Source: Pseudomonas paeninsulae
Lineage (GTDB): Bacteria; Pseudomonadota; Gammaproteobacteria; Pseudomonadales; Pseudomonadaceae
Assembly: GCF_035621475.1 (NCBI RefSeq)
Contig: NZ_CP141799.1
Location: 2,530,501-2,594,500, forward strand
Length of the DNA: 64,000 bases
Direction: 5' to 3'
Each line of letters begins with the position of its first letter. Position 1 is the stretch's first letter. Position numbers and translations under genes: made by a program. Under the pieces are notes generated by a model, which worked only from the letters and a program-made list of their open reading frames with translations, was not told where the DNA came from and ran no database searches. Below are positions 1 to 10,877 of this stretch, piece after piece.

Positions 1-267
1 CAGCAGGTCGATCTTGCTCAGGCCACCGTCGCGGCCGAAGACGTAGGCGTAGCGTTGATCGCGGGAGAACACCACCGAGGCGTGGGACAGGTCGCCCAGG
101 CCCTCGATCCGCGCCAGGCTAGTCTGCTGGCTGCTTTCGATGATCTGCAGGCTGCCGGTGGCGCGCTCCACCACCACGCCCAGATCGCCGCTGCCACGCA
201 GCGGTGATTGCGCGCAGGCGCTGAGCAACAGGCTGACCGCGGCCAGCAACAGGGTCGAACGAATCAT
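1..267 (-). CDS. nirF: NirF, haem d1 biosynthesis protein (N-terminal part, cut by window edge)
   Basis: Only the first 89 codons are present; the gene runs off the left edge. The N-terminus is a lipoprotein signal: a hydrophobic stretch ending in LLSAC with the lipobox Cys at residue 18, so the mature protein should be lipid-anchored in the periplasm. The remainder resembles the beta-propeller start of the cytochrome d1 / NirF family, including a repeat with FSRDQRYAYVFGRDGG. NirF acts in late steps of haem d1 synthesis for NirS. Its ATG overlaps the nirC stop codon (ATGA), which indicates translational coupling, and it follows nirC as in other pseudomonad nir clusters. Identity rests on family resemblance plus position. 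Confidence 0.88.
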   Translation of the reverse strand, partial: MIRSTLLLAAVSLLLSACAQSPLRGSGDLGVVVERATGSLQIIESSQQTSLARIEGLGDLSHASVVFSRDQRYAYVFGRDGGLSKIDLL

Positions 268-605
268 GGCGTTGGGTATCCTTCGAGGAGGCGATCGACC
301 AACCAGGCGATGTCCGGCTCACTGAGCAGGGCATTCCAGGGCGGCATGGCGGTGCCGGGGCGGCCGTGGGTCACGGTGGCGATCAGTAATTCGCGAGGTT
401 TATTGGCCAGGGCCTGGCGGGTCAGGGCGGGGCCTAGCCCACCGGTCATGCGCAGGCCGTGGCAGGAACCACAGTCCTGTGCCAACAGGTTTTGCAGCTG
501 GGCTTGGCGTTCGGCGCCGGGCGCCTCGGCCTGGGCCAGGGAAAAGGGTAGAAGCACCAGCAGAAGCTGTCCCAGGGCACGTGAAGCGGATTGGGCTAGC
601 GGCAT
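264..605 (-). CDS. nirC: NirC, small monohaem c-type cytochrome (c55x)
   Basis: A 113-residue exported cytochrome. Residues 1-27 form a signal peptide ending near AQA-EAP, the haem c site CGSCH is at residues 45-49, and a Met in GTAMPPW (about residue 87) is a likely axial ligand. An upstream in-frame ATG at 674 would add 23 residues before the signal peptide and is not favoured. NirC is thought to support maturation or reduction of cytochrome cd1 nitrite reductase. It sits between nirB and nirF and overlaps nirF by 4 nt. No separate nirM-like cytochrome c551 gene is found beside it, so NirC could also serve as an electron donor here; that is inference. Confidence 0.9.
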   Translation of the reverse strand: MPLAQSASRALGQLLLVLLPFSLAQAEAPGAERQAQLQNLLAQDCGSCHGLRMTGGLGPALTRQALANKPRELLIATVTHGRPGTAMPPWNALLSEPDIAWLVDRLLEGYPTP

Positions 606-710
606 GGCGGTGGTCCCTAATGCAATGGGAGCAGAATGCAGTGGCGCTTGTTGAGGGGCCTTGACCCATATCAACTAGTACTGCGCCGACCGGGGTCGGC
701 GCAGGGCAGG

Positions 711-1586
711 CTACTGCTTGAGCGCTTGGATGCCGGCTTCGGCGTCTATGCCCAGGGTGTAGCCCAGCGATACATGGTGGTAGCGCCCGGTGGCATTGTC
801 GTCGTGGATGGCGAAACCGAAGTTGTAGGTCTTGCCCGATTCGAGGGTCACATCGCCCTCGCCACCGGCAAACTTGCGGGTGAAATCGACGGTCCAGGTG
901 TTGCCGTCGAGCTTGCCGGTGGCGCCGACCAGAGCCTGGCCACCTTCCATGACCCGCTCCTCGGCGACATAGCCGTCGTAGGCCTTGTTCTCGCCGCTGC
1001 GCCACTGGTTGAGGTCGTAGAACACGCCGTTGGCCAGCGAGCCATCCTTGACGTACTTGGTCTTGTGCTCGTCGGCACCGGGCATGGTGCGTGCGTCGCC
1101 ATGGCAACTGCCCCAGCAGCCGCCCTGAGAAGCCAGCTGAACCTGGTCGTTGGCTTCGAGCATGTAGGCGATTTTCACCGGGTTCTGCTCGTCCATCTTG
1201 GCTGCACCCGAGGCGGGTGGTTGCTGCCAGGTGAAGCGCAGATAAAGGTTCTCATCGTCATGGGCGGCCTGCACCTTGACGTCGATAAAAGGTGCCTTGC
1301 CGGCAATCGGCGTCGGCTCGAGCTTCTTGCCGCTGACAATGGTCTTGCCGATGTCGCTGGCTTCCTCGGAGTGACAGTCGGCGCAGGTCTCGCCTTTCCT
1401 CAGCGCCCGCGCACCGCCATGCTCGGTGCCTTTGGTGACCCATTCGACGGGCGATACGCCCGGGTAGAACAGGGTGATGTCGCTGGACTTGATCGAACTC
1501 CAGTCAGCCGGGGCTGCAGCCCAGGCGGGAACGGTGACGCAGGCGAGGCTGGCCCCGAGTGCGCAAGTCATCATACGTATGTTCAT
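711..1586 (-). CDS. nirB: NirB-type cytochrome c552 (haem-binding EB_dh-like domain)
   Basis: A 291-residue exported protein with a signal peptide (residues 1-24, cleavage near AWA-AAP). A canonical haem c motif CADCH is at 68-72. A second Cys-His cluster, CWGSCH at 157-162, has three residues between the cysteines instead of two. The rest resembles the haem-binding domain shared by ethylbenzene/DMSO-reductase-like gamma subunits and cytochrome c552 (VQAAHDDENLYLRFTW near 105-120, FAIHDDNATGRYHH near the C-terminus). In P. stutzeri, nirB lies in nirSTBMC and encodes a dihaem c552 of unclear role in nitrite respiration. The position after nirT and before nirC matches that, except that nirM is missing. 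Confidence 0.82.
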   Translation of the reverse strand: MNIRMMTCALGASLACVTVPAWAAAPADWSSIKSSDITLFYPGVSPVEWVTKGTEHGGARALRKGETCADCHSEEASDIGKTIVSGKKLEPTPIAGKAPFIDVKVQAAHDDENLYLRFTWQQPPASGAAKMDEQNPVKIAYMLEANDQVQLASQGGCWGSCHGDARTMPGADEHKTKYVKDGSLANGVFYDLNQWRSGENKAYDGYVAEERVMEGGQALVGATGKLDGNTWTVDFTRKFAGGEGDVTLESGKTYNFGFAIHDDNATGRYHHVSLGYTLGIDAEAGIQALKQ

Positions 1587-1626
1587 GCTGTTTTCTCCTA
1601 GCGGTTAGCGGCCATAGCTTCAGGCG

Positions 1627-2238
1627 CTACTCTTCGTCGGCTTCGGTCATGCCTTGCGGTTTATGGTGGGCAATGCCTTTGTGGCAATCGATGCAGGTCA
1701 TGCTGTCTTCGCGGGCCATTTCGTGCTGTTTGCGCGCGCGTTGTTTCTGCGACGCGGCTTCCATGCTTTCGAGGCTGTGGCAGTTGCGGCATTCGCGTGA
1801 GTCGTTGGCCTTCATCCGGCTCCACTCGCGGCGTGCCAGCACCAGACGCTTGGCTTCGAACTTCTCGCGGGTATCGATGGTGCCGATGATCTTGCCCCAG
1901 ACTTCTTTCGAGGCTTCGATCTTGCGGGCTATTTTGTAGGTCCATTCCTTGGGCACATGGCAGTCCGCGCAGACCGCTCGTACGCCGGTGCGGTTGGTGT
2001 AGTGAATGGTCTCTTTGTATTCTGGGTAGACGTTGTCGCGCATCTCATGACACGACAGGCAGAAGCCTTCGGTATTGGTCGCCTCCATGGCAGTGTTGAA
2101 GCCGCCCCAGAACAGGACGCCCAGAGCAAATCCAACAATCAGCAAGCCGCCCAGCGAATAGGTCAGGCTCGGCCTGCGCAGGCGGGCCCAAAACCCCGTG
2201 GGTTGTTTGTGTTCGGGTGGTGTCTTTCGATCGGTCAT
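1627..2238 (-). CDS. nirT: NirT, NapC/NirT-family tetrahaem cytochrome c
   Basis: A 203-residue membrane-anchored tetrahaem cytochrome. One N-terminal transmembrane anchor (about residues 26-46, [16 protein letters not shown]) is followed by a periplasmic domain with four CXXCH motifs: CLSCH, CADCH, CRNCH and CIDCH. This is the standard count and layout for NapC/NirT quinol dehydrogenases, which take electrons from the quinol pool and pass them to periplasmic reductases, here probably NirS. The start at 2238 is chosen because AGGAG lies 8 nt upstream; an in-frame ATG at 2262 would add eight residues and lacks a good site. A repeat-like element separates it from nirS. Confidence 0.93.
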   Translation of the reverse strand: MTDRKTPPEHKQPTGFWARLRRPSLTYSLGGLLIVGFALGVLFWGGFNTAMEATNTEGFCLSCHEMRDNVYPEYKETIHYTNRTGVRAVCADCHVPKEWTYKIARKIEASKEVWGKIIGTIDTREKFEAKRLVLARREWSRMKANDSRECRNCHSLESMEAASQKQRARKQHEMAREDSMTCIDCHKGIAHHKPQGMTEADEE

Positions 2239-2283
2239 GGCCTTGCTCCTGATCTCAGTCACCGCCCAGGCGGGCGGCGGCTG

Positions 2284-2496
2284 ACAGGCCGTTGAAAAAC
2301 CACTGCGTGAGGCTATGCCGGGTTGAACTCAGTCGCGGAAAGCCGCTTGCGGCTAACGCGCTTTAGCGCGGCCCCGAAGGGCGAGCTAAAGCGAGTCATG
2401 CCCATGTACCACTCGTACACCGCGCTTCCTTGGCCGATTTCGCCTTAAGGCGTCCCTGCCTAGCCGTCGCTCGCTACATCTATCAACAGCCTGTTA
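2284..2496. repeat. Palindrome-ended element between nirS and nirT (MITE-like)
   Basis: A segment of about 210 bp fills most of the 278 bp nirT-nirS gap. Its ends are inverted copies of ACAGGCYGTTGA (left end ACAGGCCGTTGAAAAAC; right end, read on the other strand, ACAGGCTGTTGATAGATG). The interior has further short palindromes (AGCCGCTTGCGGCT, GCGCTTTAGCGC). It holds no credible ORF. The ends suggest a non-autonomous mobile or REP-like element. Transcripts from the nirS promoter would have to read through it to reach nirT. Confidence 0.55.
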
Positions 2497-2516
2497 AGTA
2501 CGCGTTCGGCGCGGGG

Positions 2517-4301
<1,785 letters not shown>

Positions 4302-4322
4302 TCAGGCGCAACGTCTATGTGC

Positions 4323-4336
4323 TTGACGGCAATCAA
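4323..4336. promoter_or_regulatory. Anr/Dnr box in the nirS-nirQ divergent promoter
   Basis: The sequence TTGACGGCAATCAA matches the FNR-family consensus TTGAT-N4-ATCAA at nine of ten conserved positions. On the nirS side the box-to-TAGGAT spacing (4295-4300) fits a class II FNR-type promoter at about -41.5. A matching -10 on the nirQ side is weak, so the box may chiefly drive nirS. The regulator is probably the Dnr encoded at 11091-11774, or Anr. Confidence 0.85.
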
Positions 4337-4390
4337 GTGCTGAAAATGAAATGCTTGAGCGCGGCGACTTGTCACGGGTAGCGTGTAGGC

Positions 4391-5236
4391 ATGATTAATC
4401 ACCGCGGTGAGGTACTGACTGTGAATGCGCCTGTGAAACTAGTCGAAGCGGCTGCCGTGCTGGATGCGCCGTTCTATCAACCACTGGGCAACGAGCAGGT
4501 GCTGTTCGAACAGGCCTGGCAGCACGGCATGCCGGTGCTGATCAAGGGCCCGACCGGTTGCGGCAAGACCCGTTTCGTTCAGTACATGGCGCACCGTTTG
4601 CGCTTGCCGTTGTACACCGTGGCCTGTCATGACGACCTGAGTGCCGCCGACCTGGTCGGTCGCCACCTGATCGGCGCCCAGGGCACCTGGTGGCAGGATG
4701 GTCCCTTGACCCGTGCGGTGCGCGAGGGCGGCATCTGCTACCTCGACGAGGTGGTCGAGGCACGCCAGGACACCGCCGTGGTGCTGCACCCGCTGGCCGA
4801 TGACCGCCGCGAGCTGTACCTCGAACGCACCGGCGAGGTGTTGCGCGCACCGCCGGGTTTCATGCTGGTGGTGTCCTACAACCCCGGCTACCAGAACCTG
4901 CTCAAGGGCATGAAGCCCAGCACCCGCCAGCGTTTCGTCGCCTTGCGCTTCGGTTATCCGCCGGTGGCCGAGGAAGAACGCATCGTCGCCAACGAGGCGC
5001 GGGTCAGTGCCGATCTGGCCGCGCAGGTGGTCAAGCTCGGGCAGGCTCTGCGCCGACTGGAGCAGCATGACCTGGAGGAAGTCGCCTCGACGCGCCTGCT
5101 GATCTTCACCGCCCGCATGATCGGCTCCGGCATGAGCCCGCGGGATGCCTGTCTGGCCTGCCTGGCCGAGCCGCTATCGGACGATCCGCAGACCGTCGCC
5201 GCGCTGATGGACGTGGTCGATGTCCACTTCGCTTGA
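4391..5236 (+). CDS. nirQ: NirQ/NorQ, MoxR-family AAA+ ATPase
   Basis: A 281-residue cytoplasmic AAA+ ATPase. It has Walker A GPTGCGKT (about residues 54-61), Walker B ICYLDEV (about 116-122) and a sensor-1-like SYNPGYQNLLKGMKPSTRQRF region, all typical of NirQ/NorQ/CbbQ. These ATPases work with a VWA-domain partner (here NorD at 8388-10229) to activate nitric oxide reductase, probably by helping metal insertion. The start is uncertain: ATG at 4391 has a poor ribosome site, while an in-frame GTG at 4421 follows GGTGAGG at 8 nt spacing and would give 271 residues. The gene overlaps nirO by 17 nt. Confidence 0.94.
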   Translation: MINHRGEVLTVNAPVKLVEAAAVLDAPFYQPLGNEQVLFEQAWQHGMPVLIKGPTGCGKTRFVQYMAHRLRLPLYTVACHDDLSAADLVGRHLIGAQGTWWQDGPLTRAVREGGICYLDEVVEARQDTAVVLHPLADDRRELYLERTGEVLRAPPGFMLVVSYNPGYQNLLKGMKPSTRQRFVALRFGYPPVAEEERIVANEARVSADLAAQVVKLGQALRRLEQHDLEEVASTRLLIFTARMIGSGMSPRDACLACLAEPLSDDPQTVAALMDVVDVHFA

Positions 5237-5807
5237 AACCCTTGCCAGCCCGGTCCGGCGTCTGCCGGGCGACCTGGCGATGTGGTTCTTCATCCTCGCC
5301 GAGCTGACGGTCTTCGCCCTGCTGATTCTCACCTTCGCAGTGGCCCAGGCATTGCAGCCGCAGCTGTTCCACGACAGTCGCCAGTTGCTCGACAGCTCCA
5401 CCGGTCTGGCGTTGACCCTGAGCCTGCTCACCTCCGGGCTGTTCGCCGCGTTGGCCCAGGAGCAGGTACGCCAGGCGCGAGCACCGCGCGCTGCATGGTT
5501 GCTGCTCGCGGCGCTGCTGTCGGCCAGTGTGTATGTGCTGTTGAAGCTCGGCGAGTACAGCCATCTGGCTGGGGCGGGGCTGGGCATGGAGCACAACACC
5601 TTCTTCACCCTGTACTGGATTCTCACCGGTTTTCATTTCGTCCATGTGCTGCTGGGCTTGGTGATCCTCGGCTGGCTGGCCGAGCGCTGCCGGCGCCGCG
5701 CCTATGGCCCGGGCAATTGCAGCGTGATGGAGTCCGGCGTGTTGTATTGGCACATGGTCGATCTGATCTGGGTGCTGTTGTTTCCGCTGGTTTATATCTT
5801 GAACTGA
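5220..5807 (+). CDS. nirO: NirO/NorE, cytochrome c oxidase subunit III-like membrane protein
   Basis: A 195-residue protein with about five transmembrane segments, related to haem-copper oxidase subunit III. The MEHNTFFTLYWILTGFHFVHV segment and the terminal YWHMVDLIWVLLFPLVYIL are hallmark regions. In Paracoccus (norE) and P. aeruginosa (nirO) the homologue is an accessory protein needed for full nitric oxide reductase activity; its exact role is not settled. It starts inside the end of nirQ (17 nt overlap) and is followed 27 nt later by nirP, so nirQ-nirO-nirP form one operon. Confidence 0.9.
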   Translation: MSTSLETLASPVRRLPGDLAMWFFILAELTVFALLILTFAVAQALQPQLFHDSRQLLDSSTGLALTLSLLTSGLFAALAQEQVRQARAPRAAWLLLAALLSASVYVLLKLGEYSHLAGAGLGMEHNTFFTLYWILTGFHFVHVLLGLVILGWLAERCRRRAYGPGNCSVMESGVLYWHMVDLIWVLLFPLVYILN

Positions 5808-5834
5808 GCAGCGCGCTGCATCGACGAGGTCGCC

Positions 5835-6089
5835 ATGTCTACTTCAAACACCCTGATTCTCTGCTGGCTGGGGCTGGCCGCGCTGTCCGTGACCAGCGTG
5901 CAGTTGGGCAATGCCGGTGCGACCCTGCTAATGACCGGTACTGTGTTGCTCGTGGCCTTGGGCAAGGCCTGGCTGATCGCCGATGGTTTCATGGAGTTGC
6001 GTCACGCTCCGCGTATGTGGCGCTGGCTGCTGCTGAGTTGGCCGGTGGTGCTGGCGGCTGGGGTATTGCTGGCGCTGCTGTTCTCGTAG
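5835..6089 (+). CDS. nirP: NirP/NorF, small subunit IV-like membrane protein
   Basis: An 84-residue protein with three hydrophobic segments and the central ALGKAWLIADGFMELRHAPRMWR motif typical of the cytochrome c oxidase subunit IV / NorF family. It pairs with NirO as an accessory to nitric oxide reductase. The gene is preceded by GAGG and lies 27 nt after nirO. It ends the nirQOP unit; the gap that follows holds an inverted repeat and the norC promoter. Confidence 0.88.
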   Translation: MSTSNTLILCWLGLAALSVTSVQLGNAGATLLMTGTVLLVALGKAWLIADGFMELRHAPRMWRWLLLSWPVVLAAGVLLALLFS

Positions 6090-6154
6090 CCCTTATCCGG
6101 GCTACATCGAGCATCCCTACAATGCACGATGCATAGACGCGGCGATCAGGCTGC

Positions 6155-6220
6155 GTAGGGCGGTTGCAACCCGCCAGGGTAGGGGGCATGCAAGGCGCGG
6201 CGGGTTGCACCCGCCCTATG
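6155..6220. repeat. Inverted REP-type pair between nirP and norC
   Basis: Two opposed copies of a GTAGGGCGGGTTGCAACCCGCC-like unit (6155-6175 and, inverted, 6199-6220) are separated by about 23 bp. Units like this are a common intergenic repeat of pseudomonads. The pair could fold into a hairpin behind nirP and limit readthrough into norC, but there is no U-run. The rest of the 6090-6410 gap is the norC promoter region. Confidence 0.6.
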
Positions 6221-6339
6221 TCTGCGCCCAACCATCGTTTGGCAAGCCTTTGTCGTCGGGCCTTATCTGTCTGCGTCCTCTTCGCTGTTTCCCGCCCTCT
6301 GGCCATACCCGAGTGAAACCATCGGGCTTTCGAGCTTTC

Positions 6340-6353
6340 TTGATTGCGATCAA
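6340..6353 (+). promoter_or_regulatory. Dnr/Anr box and promoter of norCBD
   Basis: TTGATTGCGATCAA is a perfect TTGAT-N4-ATCAA site. With the box centre (6346.5) at -41.5 the start would be near 6388, and a TAGAAT -10 hexamer sits at 6377-6382, exactly where required. The leader to the norC ATG is then about 23 nt and contains AGAGGAAG. This is the cleanest regulatory site in the window. Confidence 0.93.
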
Positions 6354-6410
6354 GCAGGTTTCGTTAGCAGGCTTTCTAGAATGGAGAGGCCAAGTAAAGA
6401 GGAAGCGACC

Positions 6411-6851
6411 ATGTCAGAGACCTTCACCAAGAGCATGGCCAGGAATATTTACTTTGGGGGGAGCGTGTTCTTCTTCCTGGTGTTCCTGGCTTTGACTTAT
6501 CACACCGAGCAGACCTTTCCGGAGCGTAGCAACGCCTCGGAGTTAAACGAGTCGGTTATTCGCGGCAAAGCGGTCTGGGAGAACAACAACTGCATCGGCT
6601 GCCACAGTCTGCTGGGCGAGGGCGCCTACTTCGCGCCGGAGCTGGGCAATGTGTTTGATCGCCGGGGCGGCGATGCTGCCTTCACGCCGTTCCTGCATGC
6701 CTGGATGAAGGCGCAGCCCCTGGGCATTCCAGGGCGCAGAGCAATGCCGCAATTCAATTTGAGCGAGCAGGAAGTGGACGATATGGCGGAGTTCCTCAAG
6801 TGGACTTCGAAGATCGATACCAACAACTGGCCGCCAAACAAGGAGGGCTGA
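6411..6851 (+). CDS. norC: Nitric oxide reductase subunit C (NorC)
   Basis: A 146-residue membrane-anchored cytochrome c, the electron-entry subunit of cNOR. One N-terminal transmembrane helix (about residues 13-31) is followed by the haem c site CIGCH at 61-65 and the conserved GAYFAPELGNV and PGRRAMPQFNLS segments, the latter carrying the likely Met ligand. The start at 6411 is favoured by AGAGGAAG at suitable spacing; an ATG at 6381 would place the start upstream of the predicted transcript. Three nt separate it from norB. Confidence 0.97.
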   Translation: MSETFTKSMARNIYFGGSVFFFLVFLALTYHTEQTFPERSNASELNESVIRGKAVWENNNCIGCHSLLGEGAYFAPELGNVFDRRGGDAAFTPFLHAWMKAQPLGIPGRRAMPQFNLSEQEVDDMAEFLKWTSKIDTNNWPPNKEG

Positions 6852-6854
6852 TAG

Positions 6855-8285
<1,431 letters not shown>

Positions 8286-8307
8286 GTCGTGAGCGCTAAA
8301 TAAATCT

Positions 8308-8335
8308 CGGCCCGGCTGGTACAGCGGGCCGTTTT
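8308..8335 (+). terminator. Hairpin with U-run after norB
   Basis: CGGCCCG(G)CTG-GTA-CAGCGGGCCG, a 10 bp stem with a single bulged G, is followed directly by five T. It looks like an intrinsic terminator between norCB and norD. Since norD has no obvious promoter of its own, it may attenuate and not fully stop transcription. Confidence 0.75.
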
Positions 8336-8387
8336 TGCATTTGGCTCCGGGCCTCTGGCGCGGAGCACAGCTAGCAAGGTGAAGCAG

Positions 8388-10229
8388 ATGGCTTTTACCG
8401 TCGAACTGGAAGAGTGGGTGGGCAGTGTCTGGCACCGCTTCATCACCCGGCGTGCCAGCCCTGATTTTCCCGAGGCGCGGGTCGAACTGGCCAGTATGCA
8501 GCGACCCCTGGCGCTGTTGTTCCGCGCCATGGGCGGCGCCAGTGGCGTCGGGGTGCAAGCCGCCAGCGCGCGCGACCTGCTGCTGCGGCGCAACCTGCTG
8601 CAACAGGTGGCCGGCACCTGCAAGCAAATGCCGGTGGCCTGGTGCGATGCCAGCAACCTGCGCCTGCCGTCGAGCCTGGCGGTGTACCCCGAGGTTGCGC
8701 TGAATCAGGACCTGTATCGCTGGCTGGCGCTGCTGGCCGCGCAAGCGGGCGACATGCGCCACTGGGCGCGCGATAACCAGCGTTGGACCCAGCAGTTGTT
8801 GCAGAGCTACCCGGCCCTGCGCCCGCGCTACCGGCGGCTGGTCGAGGCCCATCTGCAATTGCGCCCGGATCCCACGCAGCTAGGCAAGGACGAGGCGGCA
8901 CTGGAGATTGCGTTGTGTCAGGCGCTGCGCGAACCGGGCAGCGTCGAGCATTTTCCGCGTAGCGAGCTGGCACCCTGGCCGTTGCCGCTGTGGCTGTACC
9001 CGGCGGAAAACCTTGGCGAACCCCAGGCCTGTGAACTGGGCGAGGAAAGCGAGGGCAACCTGCTGGCCCCCAAGGACGAGCAGAAGGTCGGACCCAAGCG
9101 CGCCAAGCGGGTCGAGGAGAGCACCAGCAAGGGTGGCCTGCTGATCTTTCGCCTGGAAAACCTGTTCAGCTGGTCCGAGCATGTCGAGTTGGATCGCTGC
9201 ACCGACGATAGCGAAGACCTGGACGCCGCACGGGTCGCCGAGGATCTCGACGAACTGGCCCTGTCCAAGCAACGCCTGCGCAAGGGCGGCGGACTCAAGT
9301 TGCACCTCGATCTGCCGCCAGCGGATGTCGACGACATCCCGCTGGGCGAGGGCATCAAGTTGCCGGAGTGGGATTATCGCAAGCAGAGCCTGCGCGAAGA
9401 CTTCGTCAATCTGCAGATGATGGTGCCGCGCGGCAGCGAGCCGCAGCCGCTGCCCTTGCGTCTGGCGCCATTGGCCAAACGCTTGCGGCGCCAGTTCGAG
9501 CACCTGCGCAACGACCGCCAGTGGCTGCGCCAGCAACCCCAGGGCTCGGAGCTGGATATGCAGGCCTGGCTAGATTTTCACGTCGAGCGTCAGCATGGCC
9601 AGTGCGCCGAACGAGGCCTGTTCATGGAGCAGCGCCACACGCGCCGCGATCTGGCCTGCCTGTTGCTGGCCGATGTGTCGATGTCCACCGACGCCCACCT
9701 GGACGACCAGCACCGGGTAATCGAGGTGATCAGCGACAGCCTGCTGCTGTTCGGCGAAACCCTGTCGGCTCTGGGTGACGATTTCGCCCTTTACGGATTC
9801 TCCTCCTTGCGCCGCCAGCAGGTGCGCATGCAAGAACTCAAGTCGTTCAAGCAGCGCTACGACGACAACACCCGCGGGCGCATTCAAGCGTTAAAGCCCG
9901 GTTATTACACCCGTATGGGCGCGGCCATCCGCCAGGCCACCAAGCTGCTCGGTGCCTGCAAGCAAAGACGCAAGCTGTTGCTGCTGGTGACCGATGGCAA
10001 GCCCAACGACCTCGACCTCTACGAAGGCCGCTACGGTGTGGAAGACACCCGCGAAGCGGTGCTGGAGGCGCGGCGGCAGGGACTGTTGCCGTTCTGCATC
10101 ACCATCGACAGCGAAGCCGGCGATTACCTGCCGTACATGTTCGGCGCCAATGGCTACACCCAGATCCGCCAGCCACAGCAATTGCCGCTGCGCCTGCCGC
10201 AGCTGTACCGGCAGCTGACCCAAGTATAA
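8388..10229 (+). CDS. norD: NorD, VWA-domain nitric oxide reductase activation protein
   Basis: A 613-residue soluble protein with an acidic, low-complexity middle and a C-terminal von Willebrand A domain of about 190 residues. The VWA MIDAS is read as DVSMST (about 424-429), with LLLLVTDGKPNDLDLYEG supplying later metal-site residues. NorD and the MoxR ATPase NirQ act together to activate cNOR; deletion in other denitrifiers abolishes NO reduction. The start at 8388 follows AAGGTG by 6 nt; a GTG at 8379 overlaps that site and is less likely. It lies about 100 nt after norB, separated by a hairpin. Confidence 0.94.
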   Translation: MAFTVELEEWVGSVWHRFITRRASPDFPEARVELASMQRPLALLFRAMGGASGVGVQAASARDLLLRRNLLQQVAGTCKQMPVAWCDASNLRLPSSLAVYPEVALNQDLYRWLALLAAQAGDMRHWARDNQRWTQQLLQSYPALRPRYRRLVEAHLQLRPDPTQLGKDEAALEIALCQALREPGSVEHFPRSELAPWPLPLWLYPAENLGEPQACELGEESEGNLLAPKDEQKVGPKRAKRVEESTSKGGLLIFRLENLFSWSEHVELDRCTDDSEDLDAARVAEDLDELALSKQRLRKGGGLKLHLDLPPADVDDIPLGEGIKLPEWDYRKQSLREDFVNLQMMVPRGSEPQPLPLRLAPLAKRLRRQFEHLRNDRQWLRQQPQGSELDMQAWLDFHVERQHGQCAERGLFMEQRHTRRDLACLLLADVSMSTDAHLDDQHRVIEVISDSLLLFGETLSALGDDFALYGFSSLRRQQVRMQELKSFKQRYDDNTRGRIQALKPGYYTRMGAAIRQATKLLGACKQRRKLLLLVTDGKPNDLDLYEGRYGVEDTREAVLEARRQGLLPFCITIDSEAGDYLPYMFGANGYTQIRQPQQLPLRLPQLYRQLTQV

Positions 10230-10250
10230 AAAATCGCGGCCGAGGCCCCT

Positions 10251-10372
10251 TGATGGCTCCCACGCTCTAGCGTGGGAGCGAGCCTGTGACGCTCTGCGTC
10301 ACGCAATGCGGTGGCTGTGGGGACGCTGGAGCGTCGAGGGCTGCATTCCCACGCGGAGCGCGGGGACGATCA
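10251..10372. repeat. 122 bp repeat, copy 1 (downstream of norD)
   Basis: It begins with a perfect-type hairpin GCTCCCACGCT-CTAGCGTGGGAGC, continues through GTGACGCTCTGCGTCAC (another palindrome) and ends with a CCCACGCGGAGCGCGGGG-like arm and GACGATCA. A second copy of the same length occurs at 10524-10645 in the same orientation. The unit has the look of a dispersed pseudomonad intergenic repeat and has no coding content. Confidence 0.8.
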
Positions 10373-10428
10373 AAGCCTGTTGCGCGCAAACTGGATGGAT
10401 CTAAGGTGTCTGTCGGCTTGTGGGTACC

Positions 10429-10499
10429 TGTAGGAGCGGGGGGGGGGACGCCCAGTTCCATGCCCGCGATGGGTTTCGCGGGCATGGCCCGCTCCTACA
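10429..10499. repeat. Hairpin repeat TGTAGGAGCGG...CCGCTCCTACA between the two 122 bp copies
   Basis: The ends are inverted copies of TGTAGGAGCGGG and the inside carries ATGCCCGCGATGGGTTTCGCGGGCAT, a second nested palindrome. This is the typical form of a Pseudomonas REP/BIME-like unit. The run of G (about ten) on the left arm is unusual and may vary in length between strains. Confidence 0.7.
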
Positions 10500-10523
10500 T
10501 GATGGCTTTGTGTAGATTTAATT

Positions 10524-10645
10524 TGATGGCTCCCACGCTCCAGCGTGGGAGCGAGCCGGTGACGCTCTGCGTCACGCAATGCGGTGACTGTGGGGACGCT
10601 GGACCCTCGAGGGCTGCATTCCCACGAGCAGCGTGGGGACGATCA
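10524..10645. repeat. 122 bp repeat, copy 2
   Basis: A direct copy of the unit at 10251-10372, starting TGATGGCTCCCACGCTC and ending GACGATCA, with only scattered base changes. Together with copy 1 and the hairpin between them it fills most of the 448 bp gap between norD and the DnrP-like gene; no gene was seen there. Confidence 0.8.
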
Positions 10646-10677
10646 ATTATCAGCAAAGGGATTTGCCGCAGAACGGT

Positions 10678-10869
10678 TCAGGCGATGCTGCGCGGCAACC
10701 AGACGATCATCACCGCGCAGAACACGGTCAGACCTATGCAGAACCACATAAAGCGCCGCTGCCGACGTTCGCCGGCAGCATCGGCCAGTGCCGGCAGGGG
10801 CATGCCGCAGTTGCGGCACTCAGGTTCCTGGGGGGGATTGTCTTGTTGGCAATACAGGCATTTAGACAT
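10678..10869 (-). CDS. DnrP-like zinc-ribbon membrane protein
   Basis: A 63-residue protein. Two CXXC pairs near the N-terminus (CLYC at 4-7 and CRNC at 18-21) form a zinc-ribbon, and a single hydrophobic helix (about residues 41-57) lies near the C-terminus, so it is probably a tail-anchored cytoplasm-facing protein. Small proteins of this form next to dnr are annotated DnrP in some denitrifying pseudomonads, from memory; no function is known to me. Element copy A begins 8 bp upstream of its ATG, so its promoter and ribosome site would have to lie in or be replaced by that element. Confidence 0.65.
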   Translation of the reverse strand: MSKCLYCQQDNPPQEPECRNCGMPLPALADAAGERRQRRFMWFCIGLTVFCAVMIVWLPRSIA

Positions 10870-10877
10870 GGCGAGCG

